DNA of 64,000 bases from Alkalicoccobacillus gibsonii (GTDB lineage Bacteria > Bacillota > Bacilli > Bacillales > Bacillaceae_D): positions 434,001-498,000 of the forward strand of contig NZ_JAEUZA010000002.1 in assembly GCF_016798245.1 (NCBI RefSeq), given 5' to 3'. Below are positions 52,285 through 61,708 of the stretch, piece after piece. The notes beneath the pieces are model-generated. The model was given only the letters and a program-made list of their open reading frames with translations, was not told the origin of the DNA and made no database searches. A program made the translations under genes and the position numbers. The first letter of the stretch is position 1. Each line of letters begins with the position of its first letter.

Positions 52285-52315
52285 AGAACCAGCAGAGTTT
52301 CTGTTGGTTCTTTTT
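52285..52315 (+). terminator. Terminator of glpX
   Basis: AGAACCAGCAGA and CTGTTGGTTCT form a hairpin (one G-T pair) followed by TTTT. Confidence 0.8.
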
Positions 52316-52345
52316 ATTTGCTCTCTCCTATTTTTTTGTTGGGTA

Positions 52346-52375
52346 TTGAATATTTAGTATGTTTTGGGGTATTAT
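52346..52375 (+). promoter_or_regulatory. Probable rho promoter
   Basis: TTGAAT (52346-52351), 18-bp spacer, TATTAT (52370-52375). It implies an untranslated leader of about 240 bp before rho. The rest of the 353-bp glpX-rho gap is AT-rich with no ORF. Confidence 0.5.
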
Positions 52376-52572
52376 AAAAGAATATACTCGCTACCATACA
52401 TGAACCGCGAATGGATTTCTCCACGAATTCTCCTATATAGATTAATGGATGACGTATACAAACTCCCAAATTGACTAGAACGTTAAAAACATTTCCAACT
52501 TTACGTACAAGCTTTCTTTAAGTAAGTAGTTTTATGGTCTATTTTGTTATGAGTTTTTAAGAAATACATTCA

Positions 52573-52586
52573 AATAAGCGCTTTCA
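52573..52586 (+). promoter_or_regulatory. cre-like site in the rho leader
   Basis: AATAAGCGCTTTCA matches the strong cre form TGAAAGCGCTTTCA at 11 of 14 positions. It lies 38 bp before the rho start. Confidence 0.35.
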
Positions 52587-52623
52587 AAGAATAAACGAAA
52601 AATACTAGAAACGTGGTGTAAGA

Positions 52624-53910
52624 ATGAGTGTCCACATTGCCGAGCTTGAAAAATTAAAATTAAAGGAACTCTATGAACTTGCGAAGGAGTTTAAAGTTTC
52701 CTATTATAGTAAACTCACAAAAAGAGAATTAATCTTTTCCATTTTAAAAGGCCAGGCTGAAAAGGATGGTCTTATGTTTATGGAAGGTGTGTTAGATATT
52801 GTTCCAAACGAAGGATTTGGTTTCCTTCGACCAATTGCGTACAAGCCAAGTGTAGAAGATATCTATATTTCTGCTTCACAAATTCGTCGCTTTGATTTAC
52901 GTAAAGGGGATAAGGTATCTGGGAAAGTTCGTCCACCTAAAGAAAATGAGCGATTCCACGGGTTACTTCATGTTGAAGCAGTTAACGGGAAAGCACCAGA
53001 AACATCTAAGGACCGTCCGTATTTCCCGGCTTTAACACCATTATACCCTGAAGTGAAAATTGAACTTGAGTCCAAACCGGGTCGAGTGTCTTCTCGTATC
53101 ATCGATATTATTTCTCCAATTGGCTTCGGTCAACGTGGATTGATCGTTGCTCCTCCTAAAGCAGGGAAAACGTCCTTAATGAAGGAAGTAGCCAATAGCA
53201 TAGCGGATAATCATCCTGATGTTGAACTGATGGTTCTACTCATTGATGAGCGTCCAGAGGAAGTAACGGATATTGAGCGTTCTGTAAAAGGTGAAGTGAT
53301 TAGTTCTACCTTTGATGAGGTGCCTGAAAATCATATTAAGGTAGCTGAACTTGTCCTTGAGCGTGCGATGCGACTCGTTGAACACAAAAAAGATGTTGTG
53401 ATCCTAATGGATAGTATTACACGTCTTGCGCGTGCGTATAACCTGCATATCCCGCCAAGTGGACGTACACTTTCAGGGGGGATTGACCCTGCTGCATTCC
53501 ATCGTCCGAAACGATTCTTTGGGGCAGCACGTAATATTGAAGAGGGTGGCAGCTTAACCATTCTAGCAACGGCTCTTATTGAAACGGGCTCTCGTATGGA
53601 TGATGTCATCTACGAGGAATTTAAAGGGACAGGAAACATGGAGCTTCATCTAGATCGTAAGCTATCTGAACGTCGGATCTTCCCGTCGATTGATATTCGT
53701 CGCTCTGGTACACGTAAAGAAGAGTTACTGATTGATAAATCGCAGCTAGATAAGCTTTGGACAATCCGTAAGACAATGAACGATTCAGCAGAGTATGTAG
53801 ATCAGTTCATTAAACGCGTGAAGAGCACAAAAACAAATGATGAGTTCTTTGAATCTCTTGATCAAGACATGAAGGGTGTACGCAAACGCCCAGTCAGCTC
53901 AAAATCATAA
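52624..53910 (+). CDS. rho: Transcription termination factor Rho
   Basis: A 428-residue hexameric RNA helicase. The N-terminal helical and cold-shock RNA-binding domains (about 1-125; [17 protein letters not shown]) are followed by the RecA-like motor with Walker A in [15 protein letters not shown] near residue 180, Walker B in [17 protein letters not shown] near 265 and the Q-loop and R-loop segments. The R-S-G-T-R-K-E-E-L ending block is conserved. A long leader precedes the gene; Rho autoregulates in B. subtilis. Next gene encodes L31. Confidence 0.97.
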   Translation: MSVHIAELEKLKLKELYELAKEFKVSYYSKLTKRELIFSILKGQAEKDGLMFMEGVLDIVPNEGFGFLRPIAYKPSVEDIYISASQIRRFDLRKGDKVSGKVRPPKENERFHGLLHVEAVNGKAPETSKDRPYFPALTPLYPEVKIELESKPGRVSSRIIDIISPIGFGQRGLIVAPPKAGKTSLMKEVANSIADNHPDVELMVLLIDERPEEVTDIERSVKGEVISSTFDEVPENHIKVAELVLERAMRLVEHKKDVVILMDSITRLARAYNLHIPPSGRTLSGGIDPAAFHRPKRFFGAARNIEEGGSLTILATALIETGSRMDDVIYEEFKGTGNMELHLDRKLSERRIFPSIDIRRSGTRKEELLIDKSQLDKLWTIRKTMNDSAEYVDQFIKRVKSTKTNDEFFESLDQDMKGVRKRPVSSKS

Positions 53911-53921
53911 GAAAAACGATA

Positions 53922-53950
53922 TTGCATTTGTCTGTCGAAATTGATATAAT
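53922..53950 (+). promoter_or_regulatory. Promoter of the L31 gene
   Basis: TTGCAT (53922-53927), 17-bp spacer and TATAAT (53945-53950). The following 55-bp leader has a small CTCT/AGAG hairpin; no Zur box is visible. Confidence 0.65.
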
Positions 53951-54011
53951 TCTTGCGTGTGCGAACTAACTCTGTTTCGAAGAGATTCAGGGCAAAAGGA
54001 GATGAAAGATT

Positions 54012-54254
54012 ATGAAACAGGATATCCATCCTAATTACCAAAAGGTTGTCTTTTTAGACACAAGCACTGGCTTCAAATTTTTGAGTGGTTCTACTAAAGG
54101 ATCTGCTGAAACAATCGAATGGGAAGATGGTAACACATACCCACTTCTTAAAGTTGAGATCAGCTCTGATTCACACCCGTTCTACACTGGTAAGCAGAAG
54201 CTTAATGATGTTGGCGGACGTGTTGACCGTTTCAAAAAGAAATACAACCTATAA
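54012..54254 (+). CDS. rpmE2: Ribosomal protein bL31, type B (zinc-free)
   Basis: An 80-residue L31 of the type B class: it starts [14 protein letters not shown] and contains FLSGSTKGS and [11 protein letters not shown], but no Cys residues, so it cannot bind zinc as type A L31 does. Type A (rpmE) occupies the rho-tdk position in B. subtilis, where type B (YtiA) is elsewhere under Zur. Here the zinc-free form is in the housekeeping position with an ordinary-looking promoter, suggesting constitutive use. AAAAGGAGATG precedes the ATG. Confidence 0.95.
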   Translation: MKQDIHPNYQKVVFLDTSTGFKFLSGSTKGSAETIEWEDGNTYPLLKVEISSDSHPFYTGKQKLNDVGGRVDRFKKKYNL

Positions 54255-54261
54255 GAAATAT

Positions 54262-54291
54262 AGCAGGCAGACATACTTGCCTGCTTTTTTT
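54262..54291 (+). terminator. Terminator of rpmE2
   Basis: AGCAGGCA pairs with TGCCTGCT and is followed by seven T residues. Confidence 0.9.
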
Positions 54292-54386
54292 CTGTCTATA
54301 CATAGCTTATAACTTTAGGCGAACCCTATACATAGTCGGTAAAGTACGATATCGTATGGGGAAAGAACAAAGTAAGGTGGGTTCAA

Positions 54387-55013
54387 ATGAACAGTCATAA
54401 CCAGGAAGGTCGAATCGAAGTGATTTGCGGTGGGATGTTTTCGGGCAAATCAGAAGAGTTGATCCGTCGTGTTCGTCGTGTCGGATTCGGAAAATTAAAA
54501 GCTCAAGTTTTTAAGCCATTACTTGATAATCGATATAGTGTCGAAGAAGTGGTTTCACATAACGGAAATAAAGTATGGGCCGAACCTGTTGCAACGGCAA
54601 TGGATCTGCTTCAATCAGTGGATGAAGATACAGTGGTTGTTGCAATTGATGAGGTTCAATTTTTTGATGCGGCCATTATTGACACCGCAAGTGAACTAGC
54701 TGATCGTGGGATTCGTGTGATCTGTGCAGGCCTTGATCTCGACTTCCGAGGTGAACCATTTGGACCAACGATGCAATTAATGGCTTTGGCTGAACAAGTC
54801 ACTAAGCTTCAGGCAGTTTGCGCAAGCTGTGCAGCATCAGCGAGTAGAACCCAACGATTAATTAACGGAGAACCAGCTTCTTACAACGATCCAATCATCT
54901 TAGTTGGAGCGTCGGAGTCCTATGAGCCTAGATGCCGACACTGTCATCAAGTACCAGACGAGCCGGCTCAGTTTTTTAATACAGACGAAGAAACTACGCC
55001 TACTCATTTATAG
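54387..55013 (+). CDS. tdk: Thymidine kinase
   Basis: A 208-residue type II thymidine kinase salvaging thymidine. P-loop [11 protein letters not shown] near residue 16, Walker B-like [11 protein letters not shown] near 92 with the catalytic Glu, [13 protein letters not shown] near 120, and a zinc site made of CASC near 152 and CRHCH near 190. AAGGTGG precedes the ATG. The order rho-L31-tdk-(prfA) is that of B. subtilis, interrupted here by about 6.6 kb holding the flavoprotein, glcT-ptsG, a repeat array and three membrane genes. Confidence 0.96.
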   Translation: MNSHNQEGRIEVICGGMFSGKSEELIRRVRRVGFGKLKAQVFKPLLDNRYSVEEVVSHNGNKVWAEPVATAMDLLQSVDEDTVVVAIDEVQFFDAAIIDTASELADRGIRVICAGLDLDFRGEPFGPTMQLMALAEQVTKLQAVCASCAASASRTQRLINGEPASYNDPIILVGASESYEPRCRHCHQVPDEPAQFFNTDEETTPTHL

Positions 55014-55017
55014 AGAG

Positions 55018-55047
55018 AAAAACCTGGCAGCGTGCCAGGTTTTTTTG
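55018..55047. terminator. Bidirectional terminator between tdk and the flavoprotein gene
   Basis: AAAACCTGGCA and TGCCAGGTTTT form an 11-bp stem around GCG with extra T residues on one side and A on the other. Confidence 0.9.
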
Positions 55048-55049
55048 GA

Positions 55050-56366
55050 TTACCGTCTCCGTGCCGTTTGTTGAATTGGATCCCAGACACTGTTGTACGG
55101 CGGGGCGTAGGAAAGATCCAAGTTCTCGATTTGTTCCATCGTCACCGAGTAATAAAGGGCGGTCGCTAGCACATCCACTCGCTTATCGACGCCAGTTTTG
55201 CCGATAAATTGACCACCTAGAACCTGTTCCGTATCACGGTGATAGACGAGTAAACTATGGATTCGCTCTGCATTCGGATGATAAGCAGCACTTGTTGAGG
55301 TTTCTGTTTCAGAAATCACACATGGAAACTTCAGCTCCTGCGCTTCCCTTGAAGAAAGACCTGTTCGTGCTAAGGTTAAATCAAAAAACTGCATAATTGC
55401 TGTACCGACGACTCCCTGGAACGGACGTGCATGACCAATCATGTTAAGACCTGCAAGCCGACCTTGTTTGTTGGCATGTGTACCTAGTGGAAGAAAGTCA
55501 TCAATTTGCTTTAATCTATGATATTGAGTAGCGCAATCTCCAGCTGCGTAAATGCACGATACACTTGATTCCAGATAAGAATTTACCTTGATCGCTCCCT
55601 TGGGCGAGAGATGGATACCTGTTCCATCTAGGAAATCAGTGTTGGGTGTGACGCCAACAGCTACAATAACAAGATCTGTATTAATGGTCTGCTCAGACGT
55701 CTGTACGGTTTGGACATTTCCATCTGTATCCCCAGAGAATCCTGTAACAGTTGCTCCTAATACGAGCTCAACTCCATGCTTAGTAGCCTCATCCTGGATA
55801 AGAGAGGACATACTTTTCTCAAAATCAGCACCTAGTCGCTCAGAACGATTAATGATCGTTACCTTTTTACCGAGCAACGCTAAGTTCTCGGCAACCTCAA
55901 GGCCGATATACCCGCCTCCAACAATGGTTACATGCTTCACTTCATCACCAAGGTTATTCATAATTCCGAGTGCATCAGGGATGGTTTTTAATGTGTGGAT
56001 CCGTCCAAGATCCATTCCGTCCCAATCTGGTACGATGGGTCTCGCGCCTGTTGCGATCAGTAGCTTGTCGTAGGGAACCTCAAATCCATCACCACATACC
56101 GTTTTTTGCTTTGGATCAACCCCTGTAACTCTGTGGTTCACTCGCGCATCAATTCCGTGTTTTTCGCGAAATGTCTCCACATCACGTGCCACTAGATGGT
56201 CCGCTTCTTCAACGACTCCACTTAATAGATAGGGCAATCCACACTGCGCGTATGAATAATAGGTGCCACTCTCTAACACAGTAACCTCTGCGTCCTCATC
56301 ATTACGTACAATCTGCATCGCCGCGCTCATTCCAGCTGCATCTCCGCCGATAATTACATACTTCAT
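55050..56366 (-). CDS. CoA-disulfide reductase/NADH oxidase family flavoprotein
   Basis: A 438-residue FAD-dependent pyridine nucleotide-disulfide oxidoreductase. The FAD loop IIGGDAAGMSAAM is at the start, a single redox Cys42 stands in YSYAQCGLPYL (as in CoA-disulfide reductases and Nox), the NAD(P) loop VTIVGGGYIGLEVAE lies near residue 155 and the second FAD motif YAAGDCA near 275. The likely reaction is reduction of CoA disulfide or a related low-molecular thiol disulfide; NADH oxidase is the alternative. The start follows GGAGGTG; a longer N-terminal reading of 54 residues has no binding site and is rejected. Confidence 0.88.
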   Translation of the reverse strand: MKYVIIGGDAAGMSAAMQIVRNDEDAEVTVLESGTYYSYAQCGLPYLLSGVVEEADHLVARDVETFREKHGIDARVNHRVTGVDPKQKTVCGDGFEVPYDKLLIATGARPIVPDWDGMDLGRIHTLKTIPDALGIMNNLGDEVKHVTIVGGGYIGLEVAENLALLGKKVTIINRSERLGADFEKSMSSLIQDEATKHGVELVLGATVTGFSGDTDGNVQTVQTSEQTINTDLVIVAVGVTPNTDFLDGTGIHLSPKGAIKVNSYLESSVSCIYAAGDCATQYHRLKQIDDFLPLGTHANKQGRLAGLNMIGHARPFQGVVGTAIMQFFDLTLARTGLSSREAQELKFPCVISETETSTSAAYHPNAERIHSLLVYHRDTEQVLGGQFIGKTGVDKRVDVLATALYYSVTMEQIENLDLSYAPPYNSVWDPIQQTARRR

Positions 56367-56514
56367 CCGCTCACCTCCACCATCATTATAATCTATCTGA
56401 AAGGATTCCCTAACGCCAGGTTGATCAAACAAGGAAAACAACAGGATTGACGAACGGTGTCTCGTTTCGTATGATGAGAACAGTCTTTTTAGGATTAGAG
56501 GGGGCTTTTGCGTC

Positions 56515-57345
56515 ATGCTCATTGTCAAGAAAGTACTAAATAATAATGTGTTGGTTGCGAGCCACCCTGACTATGATGAAGTCGTCCTCATCGGAAAAGG
56601 CTTAGGCTTCGGGAAATCTTCAGGAGATGAAGTCGGCAGAGAACAAGCGGAGAAGTTCTTTGTGTTAAAAGAAGAATCTGAGCAAAAACAATATCAGCAA
56701 TTAATGCACTATATAGATGAAGGCTTTTTAGCGTTGATGAACGATGTCATTGAATTGATTGAAGAAAAGCTTACCACAAGGCTCTTTGAGCATATTCACG
56801 TTGCTTTAACCGATCACTTATTCTATGCAATCAAGCGAATTAAACAAGGACAAGCGATTGTGAATCCATTTTTAAAAGAAACAGAGCTAGCTTATCCAAA
56901 GGAATTTAAAGTGGCAACAGACATTCGTGAATTTGTATACGAAAAACTGGACGTGCTCCTGCCGGATAGTGAGATTGGATTCATAGCTCTACACATTCAT
57001 AGTGGGATCACAAATCGTAGCCTGCAAGATGTAAACGCACATACTCGTTTGATTTCTCAGCTCGTTGATATCATTGAGCAGCGACTTCAAATAAAAGTCG
57101 ATCGCACGGAAATCAACTACTTGCGACTTGTTCGTCATCTTCATTTTGCGATTGAACGAATTGAAGATGAAAAATATCTTGATCCGATGGAAGCGCTTAA
57201 GGAAGTCTTGCAAAAAGAATATCCAGTGTGCTATAATCTGTCATGGAATCTCATAAAAGTCATGCAACAATCTCTCAAGAAACAAATTCCTGAGGGAGAA
57301 GCGGTGTACTTGACGCTTCACTTGCAACGTCTAACTCAAAATTAA
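56515..57345 (+). CDS. glcT: PTS-regulated transcriptional antiterminator GlcT
   Basis: A 276-residue BglG-family RNA-binding antiterminator. The N-terminal CAT domain (about 1-55; VKKVLNNNVLVASHPDYDEVVLIGKGLGFGK in pieces) binds RAT RNA; PRD1 (about 65-170) and PRD2 (about 175-276) carry conserved His residues (FEHIHVALTDH, ALHIHSGI, LVRHLHFAIER, LTLHLQR) phosphorylated by PTS proteins. The RAT/terminator switch and ptsG follow directly, the same glcT-ptsG layout as B. subtilis, so control of glucose uptake is near certain. Confidence 0.94.
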   Translation: MLIVKKVLNNNVLVASHPDYDEVVLIGKGLGFGKSSGDEVGREQAEKFFVLKEESEQKQYQQLMHYIDEGFLALMNDVIELIEEKLTTRLFEHIHVALTDHLFYAIKRIKQGQAIVNPFLKETELAYPKEFKVATDIREFVYEKLDVLLPDSEIGFIALHIHSGITNRSLQDVNAHTRLISQLVDIIEQRLQIKVDRTEINYLRLVRHLHFAIERIEDEKYLDPMEALKEVLQKEYPVCYNLSWNLIKVMQQSLKKQIPEGEAVYLTLHLQRLTQN

Positions 57346-57363
57346 TACTTACCGTTTTCTTAA

Positions 57364-57471
57364 ACGTGTGACTGGTGATGCAGGCATGAGAGAAAGAAAA
57401 CGTTCGAATGGCCCACAGGAGGAGTCTATCCTTTTCTGGTCACGAGCGTTCTTTCCCTCATGCCTTTTTTA
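57364..57471 (+). promoter_or_regulatory. RAT antiterminator and terminator of ptsG
   Basis: The RAT site at 57364-57389 begins ACGTGTGACTGGTG and ends CAGGCATGA, close to the B. subtilis ptsG RAT. It overlaps the terminator stem GGCATGAG (57383-57390) / CTCATGCC (57457-57464), which continues inward with GAAAGAA/TTCTTTC and ends in six T residues. GlcT binding to RAT would block the terminator when glucose is present. Confidence 0.9.
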
Positions 57472-57506
57472 TGTGGATTTTACAATATGATTAGGAGGAA
57501 TACATG

Positions 57507-59546
57507 ATGTTTAAACAAGCCTTTGGCGTGTTACAACGTATGGGTCGTGCATTAATGCTTCCGGTTGCGTTATTACCAGCAGCTGGGATCTTACTCGCTT
57601 TTGGTGATGCGATGCAGAACCCTGATATTTTAAGCGCATTACCGTTTTTAGGAAATGACGTTTTCTCGATGATTTCAACATTAATGCTTGAAACAGGAGA
57701 CATTGTCTTTGCGAACCTTCCACTACTATTTGCGGTTGGGGTAGCCATCGGACTCTCTAACGGAGACGGGGTAGCAGGACTTGCCGCTATTATTGGATTT
57801 TTAATTATTAACGTAACCATGAGTACAATGGGTGGCATTACGCCAGAGATGGTTGGAGCTGACCCGGCTTATGCGAGTGTACTCGGTATTCCAACACTAT
57901 CAACAGGCGTGTTCGGCGGGGTAATCGCCGGCTTACTCGCTTCATTTACCTTTAATAAATATTACAACATCAGCTTGCCTCAATACTTAGGCTTCTTTGC
58001 TGGTAAACGATTTGTACCAATTGCTACAGCATTCTTTGCCATCTTTATGGGGGTCATTCTTCACTTTATCTGGCCTTTCATTCAAACAGGACTTAACTCG
58101 TTCTCATACTTCATGACCGAAGCAAGCCCAGCGCTTAGCGTCTACATTTTCGGTGTGATAGAGCGTGCTCTGATTCCTTTTGGATTGCACCACATTTTCT
58201 ACTCACCATTCTGGTTTGAGTTTGGAACCTATGTGAATGCAGCAGGTGAAATGGTTAAAGGAGACCAAGCAATGTTCTTCGCTCAAATTCGCGACGGCGT
58301 TGAACCAACAGCAGGAACGTTCATGGTTGGTAAATTCCCGTTCATGATGTTTGGTCTACCAGCAGCAGCACTTGCCATCTATCACTGTGCAAAACCTAAG
58401 CACAAAAAAGTCGTTGCCGGTCTTATGGGATCAGCAGCACTGACAGCTTTCTTAACAGGAATTACAGAACCACTTGAGTTCTCATTCTTATTTGTTGCAC
58501 CCATTCTTTTTGTGATTCACACATTGATCGCCGGTCTATCATTCTTACTTATGTATCTTTTAGATGTAAAAATCGGCATGAGCTTCTCTGGTGGAGTCAT
58601 CGACTTCCTTCTTTACGGAGTCTTACCGAACCGTACAGACTGGTGGTGGGTGATCATCGTAGGTCTTGGATTCTCAGTGATCTACTACGTACTATTCCGT
58701 TTTGCGATTCTGAAGTTCAACCTGATGACACCAGGACGTGAAGAAGATGAAGAAGGCGATGATGCCGAAACATCTTCAGCACCAGTAGGAGATCTACCTT
58801 ACGAAGTACTAAAAGCACTAGGAAACAAAGAAAACATTGCAAACCTTGACGCATGTATCACACGTCTGCGCGTATCAGTAAAAGACGTTGATCAAGTTGA
58901 AAAAGATCGTTTGAAAAAACTTGGGGCATCTGGTGTCATGCAAGTTGGCCAAAACATCCAAGCCATTTTCGGACCAAAATCCGATCAACTAAAAGGACAA
59001 ATCAACGACATCATCTCAGGCAAGACACCAACGCCAATTGAAGAAGTCGAAACCGTTGTAGAAGCAGGACCAACAACCGAAGGCGAATTCACATTTACCC
59101 TTCCGATCACAGGAGAAATCCTTCCGATTACAGATGTACCGGACAACGTATTTGCCGGAAAAATGATGGGAGACGGATTTGCCATCAAACCAACAGAAGG
59201 AATCGTACGCTCTCCAATTACAGGGACCGTCGTGAACTTCTTCCCAACCAAGCACGCCCTTGGACTCGTAGACGAATCAGGCAAAGAAATCCTGATCCAC
59301 GTTGGAATTGATACCGTCCATCTAAAAGGAGAAGGCTTCAAAGCACTAGTCGAACAAGGAGACAAAGTCACACAAGGCCAAGAATTACTACGCTTTGACA
59401 CAGACATTATCTCTGAAAAAGCCGCATCCATCATCACACCAATCGTGTTCACCAACCTAGCCGAAGATGAATTCATCCAGCTTCTAAAGTCTGGAGAAGT
59501 TGAGTCAGGTACAGAGAACGTATTAGCCATTAAAAAAGCAGAATAA
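57507..59546 (+). CDS. ptsG: PTS glucose transporter EIICBA
   Basis: A 679-residue glucose permease with domain order EIIC (about 1-400, ten membrane segments, start [17 protein letters not shown]), EIIB with phosphorylated Cys450 in [11 protein letters not shown], and EIIA with His598 in [17 protein letters not shown], preceded by the second His in KHALGLV. It imports and phosphorylates glucose. ATG 57507 (8 bp from AGGAGG) fits PtsG better than ATG 57504. Two Glu/Asp-rich linkers join the domains. Controlled by the RAT/terminator in the leader. Confidence 0.96.
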   Translation: MFKQAFGVLQRMGRALMLPVALLPAAGILLAFGDAMQNPDILSALPFLGNDVFSMISTLMLETGDIVFANLPLLFAVGVAIGLSNGDGVAGLAAIIGFLIINVTMSTMGGITPEMVGADPAYASVLGIPTLSTGVFGGVIAGLLASFTFNKYYNISLPQYLGFFAGKRFVPIATAFFAIFMGVILHFIWPFIQTGLNSFSYFMTEASPALSVYIFGVIERALIPFGLHHIFYSPFWFEFGTYVNAAGEMVKGDQAMFFAQIRDGVEPTAGTFMVGKFPFMMFGLPAAALAIYHCAKPKHKKVVAGLMGSAALTAFLTGITEPLEFSFLFVAPILFVIHTLIAGLSFLLMYLLDVKIGMSFSGGVIDFLLYGVLPNRTDWWWVIIVGLGFSVIYYVLFRFAILKFNLMTPGREEDEEGDDAETSSAPVGDLPYEVLKALGNKENIANLDACITRLRVSVKDVDQVEKDRLKKLGASGVMQVGQNIQAIFGPKSDQLKGQINDIISGKTPTPIEEVETVVEAGPTTEGEFTFTLPITGEILPITDVPDNVFAGKMMGDGFAIKPTEGIVRSPITGTVVNFFPTKHALGLVDESGKEILIHVGIDTVHLKGEGFKALVEQGDKVTQGQELLRFDTDIISEKAASIITPIVFTNLAEDEFIQLLKSGEVESGTENVLAIKKAE

Positions 59547-59558
59547 AGATTGAGAGGA

Positions 59559-59587
59559 AGCCAGAGCGGAATGCTCTGGCTTTTTTG
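59559..59587 (+). terminator. Terminator of ptsG
   Basis: AAGCCAGAGC pairs with GCTCTGGCTT around GGAAT, followed by further T residues. Confidence 0.93.
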
Positions 59588-59632
59588 TGTGTGGGAGGGA
59601 CGGAGAAAGTGAGAGGGGGAATACGAGTAAAA

Positions 59633-60400
59633 CCAAGAACCCGGGCGTTAGCAAGAAGAAAGAGCTCCATACCAAGAGCTAAGCTAAATGAATTAAGAAG
59701 AAAAGAGCGTTAGCAAGGAAAACAGAATTTTTACCAAGCGCAGAGCCGATCCCATCAAGAAGTAGGTGCTGATAACAAGGGGAGAGAGCGGGTTATCAAG
59801 CTCGTGCCCTCGATACCAAGCCCCAAAGCACCCATATCAAGAAGAATGAGAGCGTAAGTAAGAAGAATAGGAGCCCAACCAAGAATCCCAGCGTTAGCAA
59901 GAAGAAAGGGCTCCATACCAAGAGCTAAGCTAAATGAATCAAGAAGAAAAGAGCGTTAGCAAGGAAAACAGGATTTTTACCAAACTGAGAGCCGATTCCA
60001 TCAAGAAGCAGGTGTTGATAACAAGGAGGAAGAGTGAGTTACCAAGCTCAATAAACTGATACCAAGCCCCAAAGCTCCCATACCAAGAAGAATGAGAGAG
60101 AAATCAAGAAGAATAGGAACCCAACCAAGAACCCCAGCGTTAGCAAGAAGAAAGAGCTCCATACCACGAGCTAAGCTAAATGAATCAAGAAGAAAAGAGC
60201 GTTAGCAAGGAAAACAGTATTTTTACCAAGCCGAGAGCCGATTCCATCAAGAGGCAGGTCCTGATAACAAGGAGGAAGAGCGGGTTACCAAGCTCGTGCC
60301 CTCAATACCAAGCCCCAAACCTCTCACACCAAGAAGATTGAGAGCGAAAGCAAGAAGAACCAGAGCACAACCAAGAACCCTTAACGATAACAAGCTAAAA
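59633..60400 (+). repeat. CAAGAAG-type array with three 246-bp higher-order repeats
   Basis: Cores resembling CAAGAAG or CAAGCC recur every 20-21 bp (for example 59652, 59673, 59694, 59714, 59735, 59756, 59776, 59797, 59817, 59838, 59859, 59880, then 18 bp to 59898). Twelve such units make a 246-bp block present three times head to tail: 59633-59878, 59879-60124 and 60125-60370, then a partial copy. The blocks are very similar with point differences, no net length change. No ORF with a binding site. About 40 further bp separate it from the membrane gene trio. Same family as 3217-3449. Confidence 0.93.
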
Positions 60401-60500
60401 GTCCGACACCACCACCCAACCACTCCCACCTAAAATTGATCTTTCTATTTGTACTATAATTTGGAATCCTGTATAGTCGGGGTACATTGGGGGTGTTCGT

Positions 60501-60887
60501 GTGATCGATCAGAAGTACCAAGTCATTATCTTTCCAATCTTAATTTTTTGTCTGTTAAGCATTTTTGGACTAAGTTGGCTTGCAACATCGATTATTACTG
60601 TTGTCGCCTTTCTTGCCGCTGCATTAGGTCACCATATTCAAGCAGGGGTCTGGGGGGAGTGGGCAAGTAAGAGGTTAAAGAATTCACTTATCTCTTTTTT
60701 CGTTTGGATTTGTATCATTATTATGTTCTGGGTAAGAGATTTAGAGCTACCACAGTGGCGCCTCATTGTGGCAACCTCTCTCATCGCAGCATTTGCTATT
60801 TTTGAACTTCTCGATGCCTACGTATGGCACAAAAAAGAACAGCGCGAACTAGCAGAAGTGGAACGTAAGTCGAAGGAAAACGTATAA
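60501..60887 (+). CDS. Small membrane protein, paralogue 1 of 3
   Basis: A 128-residue protein with four hydrophobic segments (about 7-25, 28-48, 63-80, 88-107) and a charged C-terminal tail. It ends its last helix with FELLDAYVWHKKE, a motif shared with the next two gene products (FHFIDSYLWYKKE and FELIDAYIWYKKD). The start is GTG after TTGGGGGTG. First gene of a three-gene operon ahead of prfA. I do not recognise the family; no catalytic or transport motif is visible. Confidence 0.75.
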   Translation: MIDQKYQVIIFPILIFCLLSIFGLSWLATSIITVVAFLAAALGHHIQAGVWGEWASKRLKNSLISFFVWICIIIMFWVRDLELPQWRLIVATSLIAAFAIFELLDAYVWHKKEQRELAEVERKSKENV

Positions 60888-60905
60888 GGGACAGGAGGTG
60901 TAGTT

Positions 60906-61286
60906 ATGATTAAGGAGAAACATCATCTTTATCTTATCCCTATCCTGGTTTTCGTAGTACTAATTGTGTTAGATACGGGGTGGATCTATGCACTTATTTT
61001 AGCTTGTGCGACGACATTGGGAGCAACATTGGGTTACCTGGGTAAATTCGGTTTATGGGGATCATCAGCAAAGAAGCAATTTACCGCTGCAAAAGTTTTA
61101 ATTGTTATCTGGGCTATTTTTCTCATTATGCTATGGATCCCTGGAATGAATAATTTGTCTTTGACTCGAACTGTTCTTGCATCTATATTGTTTACTTTAA
61201 TTGTCTTGTTTCACTTCATCGATTCCTACCTCTGGTACAAAAAAGAAAAACACGAGCTACATAACAAGGAGACACTTAATGGTTAG
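60906..61286 (+). CDS. Small membrane protein, paralogue 2 of 3
   Basis: A 126-residue protein with the same layout as its upstream neighbour: four hydrophobic segments (about 8-25, 27-45, 60-78, 88-105), a mid-protein GKFGLWGSSAKKQF loop corresponding to AGVWGEWASKRLK in paralogue 1, and the terminal FHFIDSYLWYKKEKHE motif. ACAGGAGGTG precedes the ATG. Its last 8 bp overlap the next gene, so the genes are coupled. Function unknown. Confidence 0.75.
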   Translation: MIKEKHHLYLIPILVFVVLIVLDTGWIYALILACATTLGATLGYLGKFGLWGSSAKKQFTAAKVLIVIWAIFLIMLWIPGMNNLSLTRTVLASILFTLIVLFHFIDSYLWYKKEKHELHNKETLNG

Positions 61287-61638
61287 CGAAAAAACGTATT
61301 CGATTTTATTATCAATTTGGCTCATTGCGACAATCTACCTTATAAATGGAAGTTTCTTTTATGCATTGTTTATAAGCGTTGTGATTTTTGTAGCTGGTAA
61401 AATTGGGAAGGGTACAAATTTTGGTCCGGGAAAGCAAATTCCAGAAAGGCGCTTTAAGCTGTCAAAGCTTTTCCCGATTTTTGTTGGGGCGATCATTGTT
61501 TTATTGTGGCTTCTAATTGAGGTACCACTCTGGAGAATGCTCCTCCTCACAGTTCTCCTCTCAGCCCTCGCTCTATTTGAGCTTATCGACGCCTATATCT
61601 GGTACAAAAAAGACCGGCAAGCCTCGGGGTCACATTGA
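61279..61638 (+). CDS. Small membrane protein, paralogue 3 of 3
   Basis: A 119-residue protein with four hydrophobic segments and the shared end FELIDAYIWYKKDR. Its mid-loop (GPGKQIPERRFK) differs from paralogues 1 and 2. ATG 61279 lies 8 bp inside the previous gene, after AAGGAGACAC. A longer reading frame starting at 61201 has no binding site. The trio probably arose by tandem duplication. No terminator is obvious before prfA, 70 bp downstream. Confidence 0.72.
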   Translation: MVSEKTYSILLSIWLIATIYLINGSFFYALFISVVIFVAGKIGKGTNFGPGKQIPERRFKLSKLFPIFVGAIIVLLWLLIEVPLWRMLLLTVLLSALALFELIDAYIWYKKDRQASGSH

Positions 61639-61708
61639 CCGGGGGGTGCCTATATACTATACTTAGAACGTTATGCTATGTACGGATATTAGATTATGAG
61701 GTGAAGAC

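Noticed and set aside
53331-53609. Long antisense frames inside rho, pyrG, murA2, ptsG and other conserved genes
   Set aside because: They are shadows of strongly conserved coding sequence and lack ribosome binding sites and recognisable proteins.
53951-54011. Zur box before the type B L31 gene
   Set aside because: No AAATCGTAA-type palindrome is present in the leader or promoter.
59600-60500. Remnant of an insertion sequence or prophage near the array
   Set aside because: No transposase or integrase fragment and no target-site duplication could be seen; the whole stretch is explained by the repeat units.
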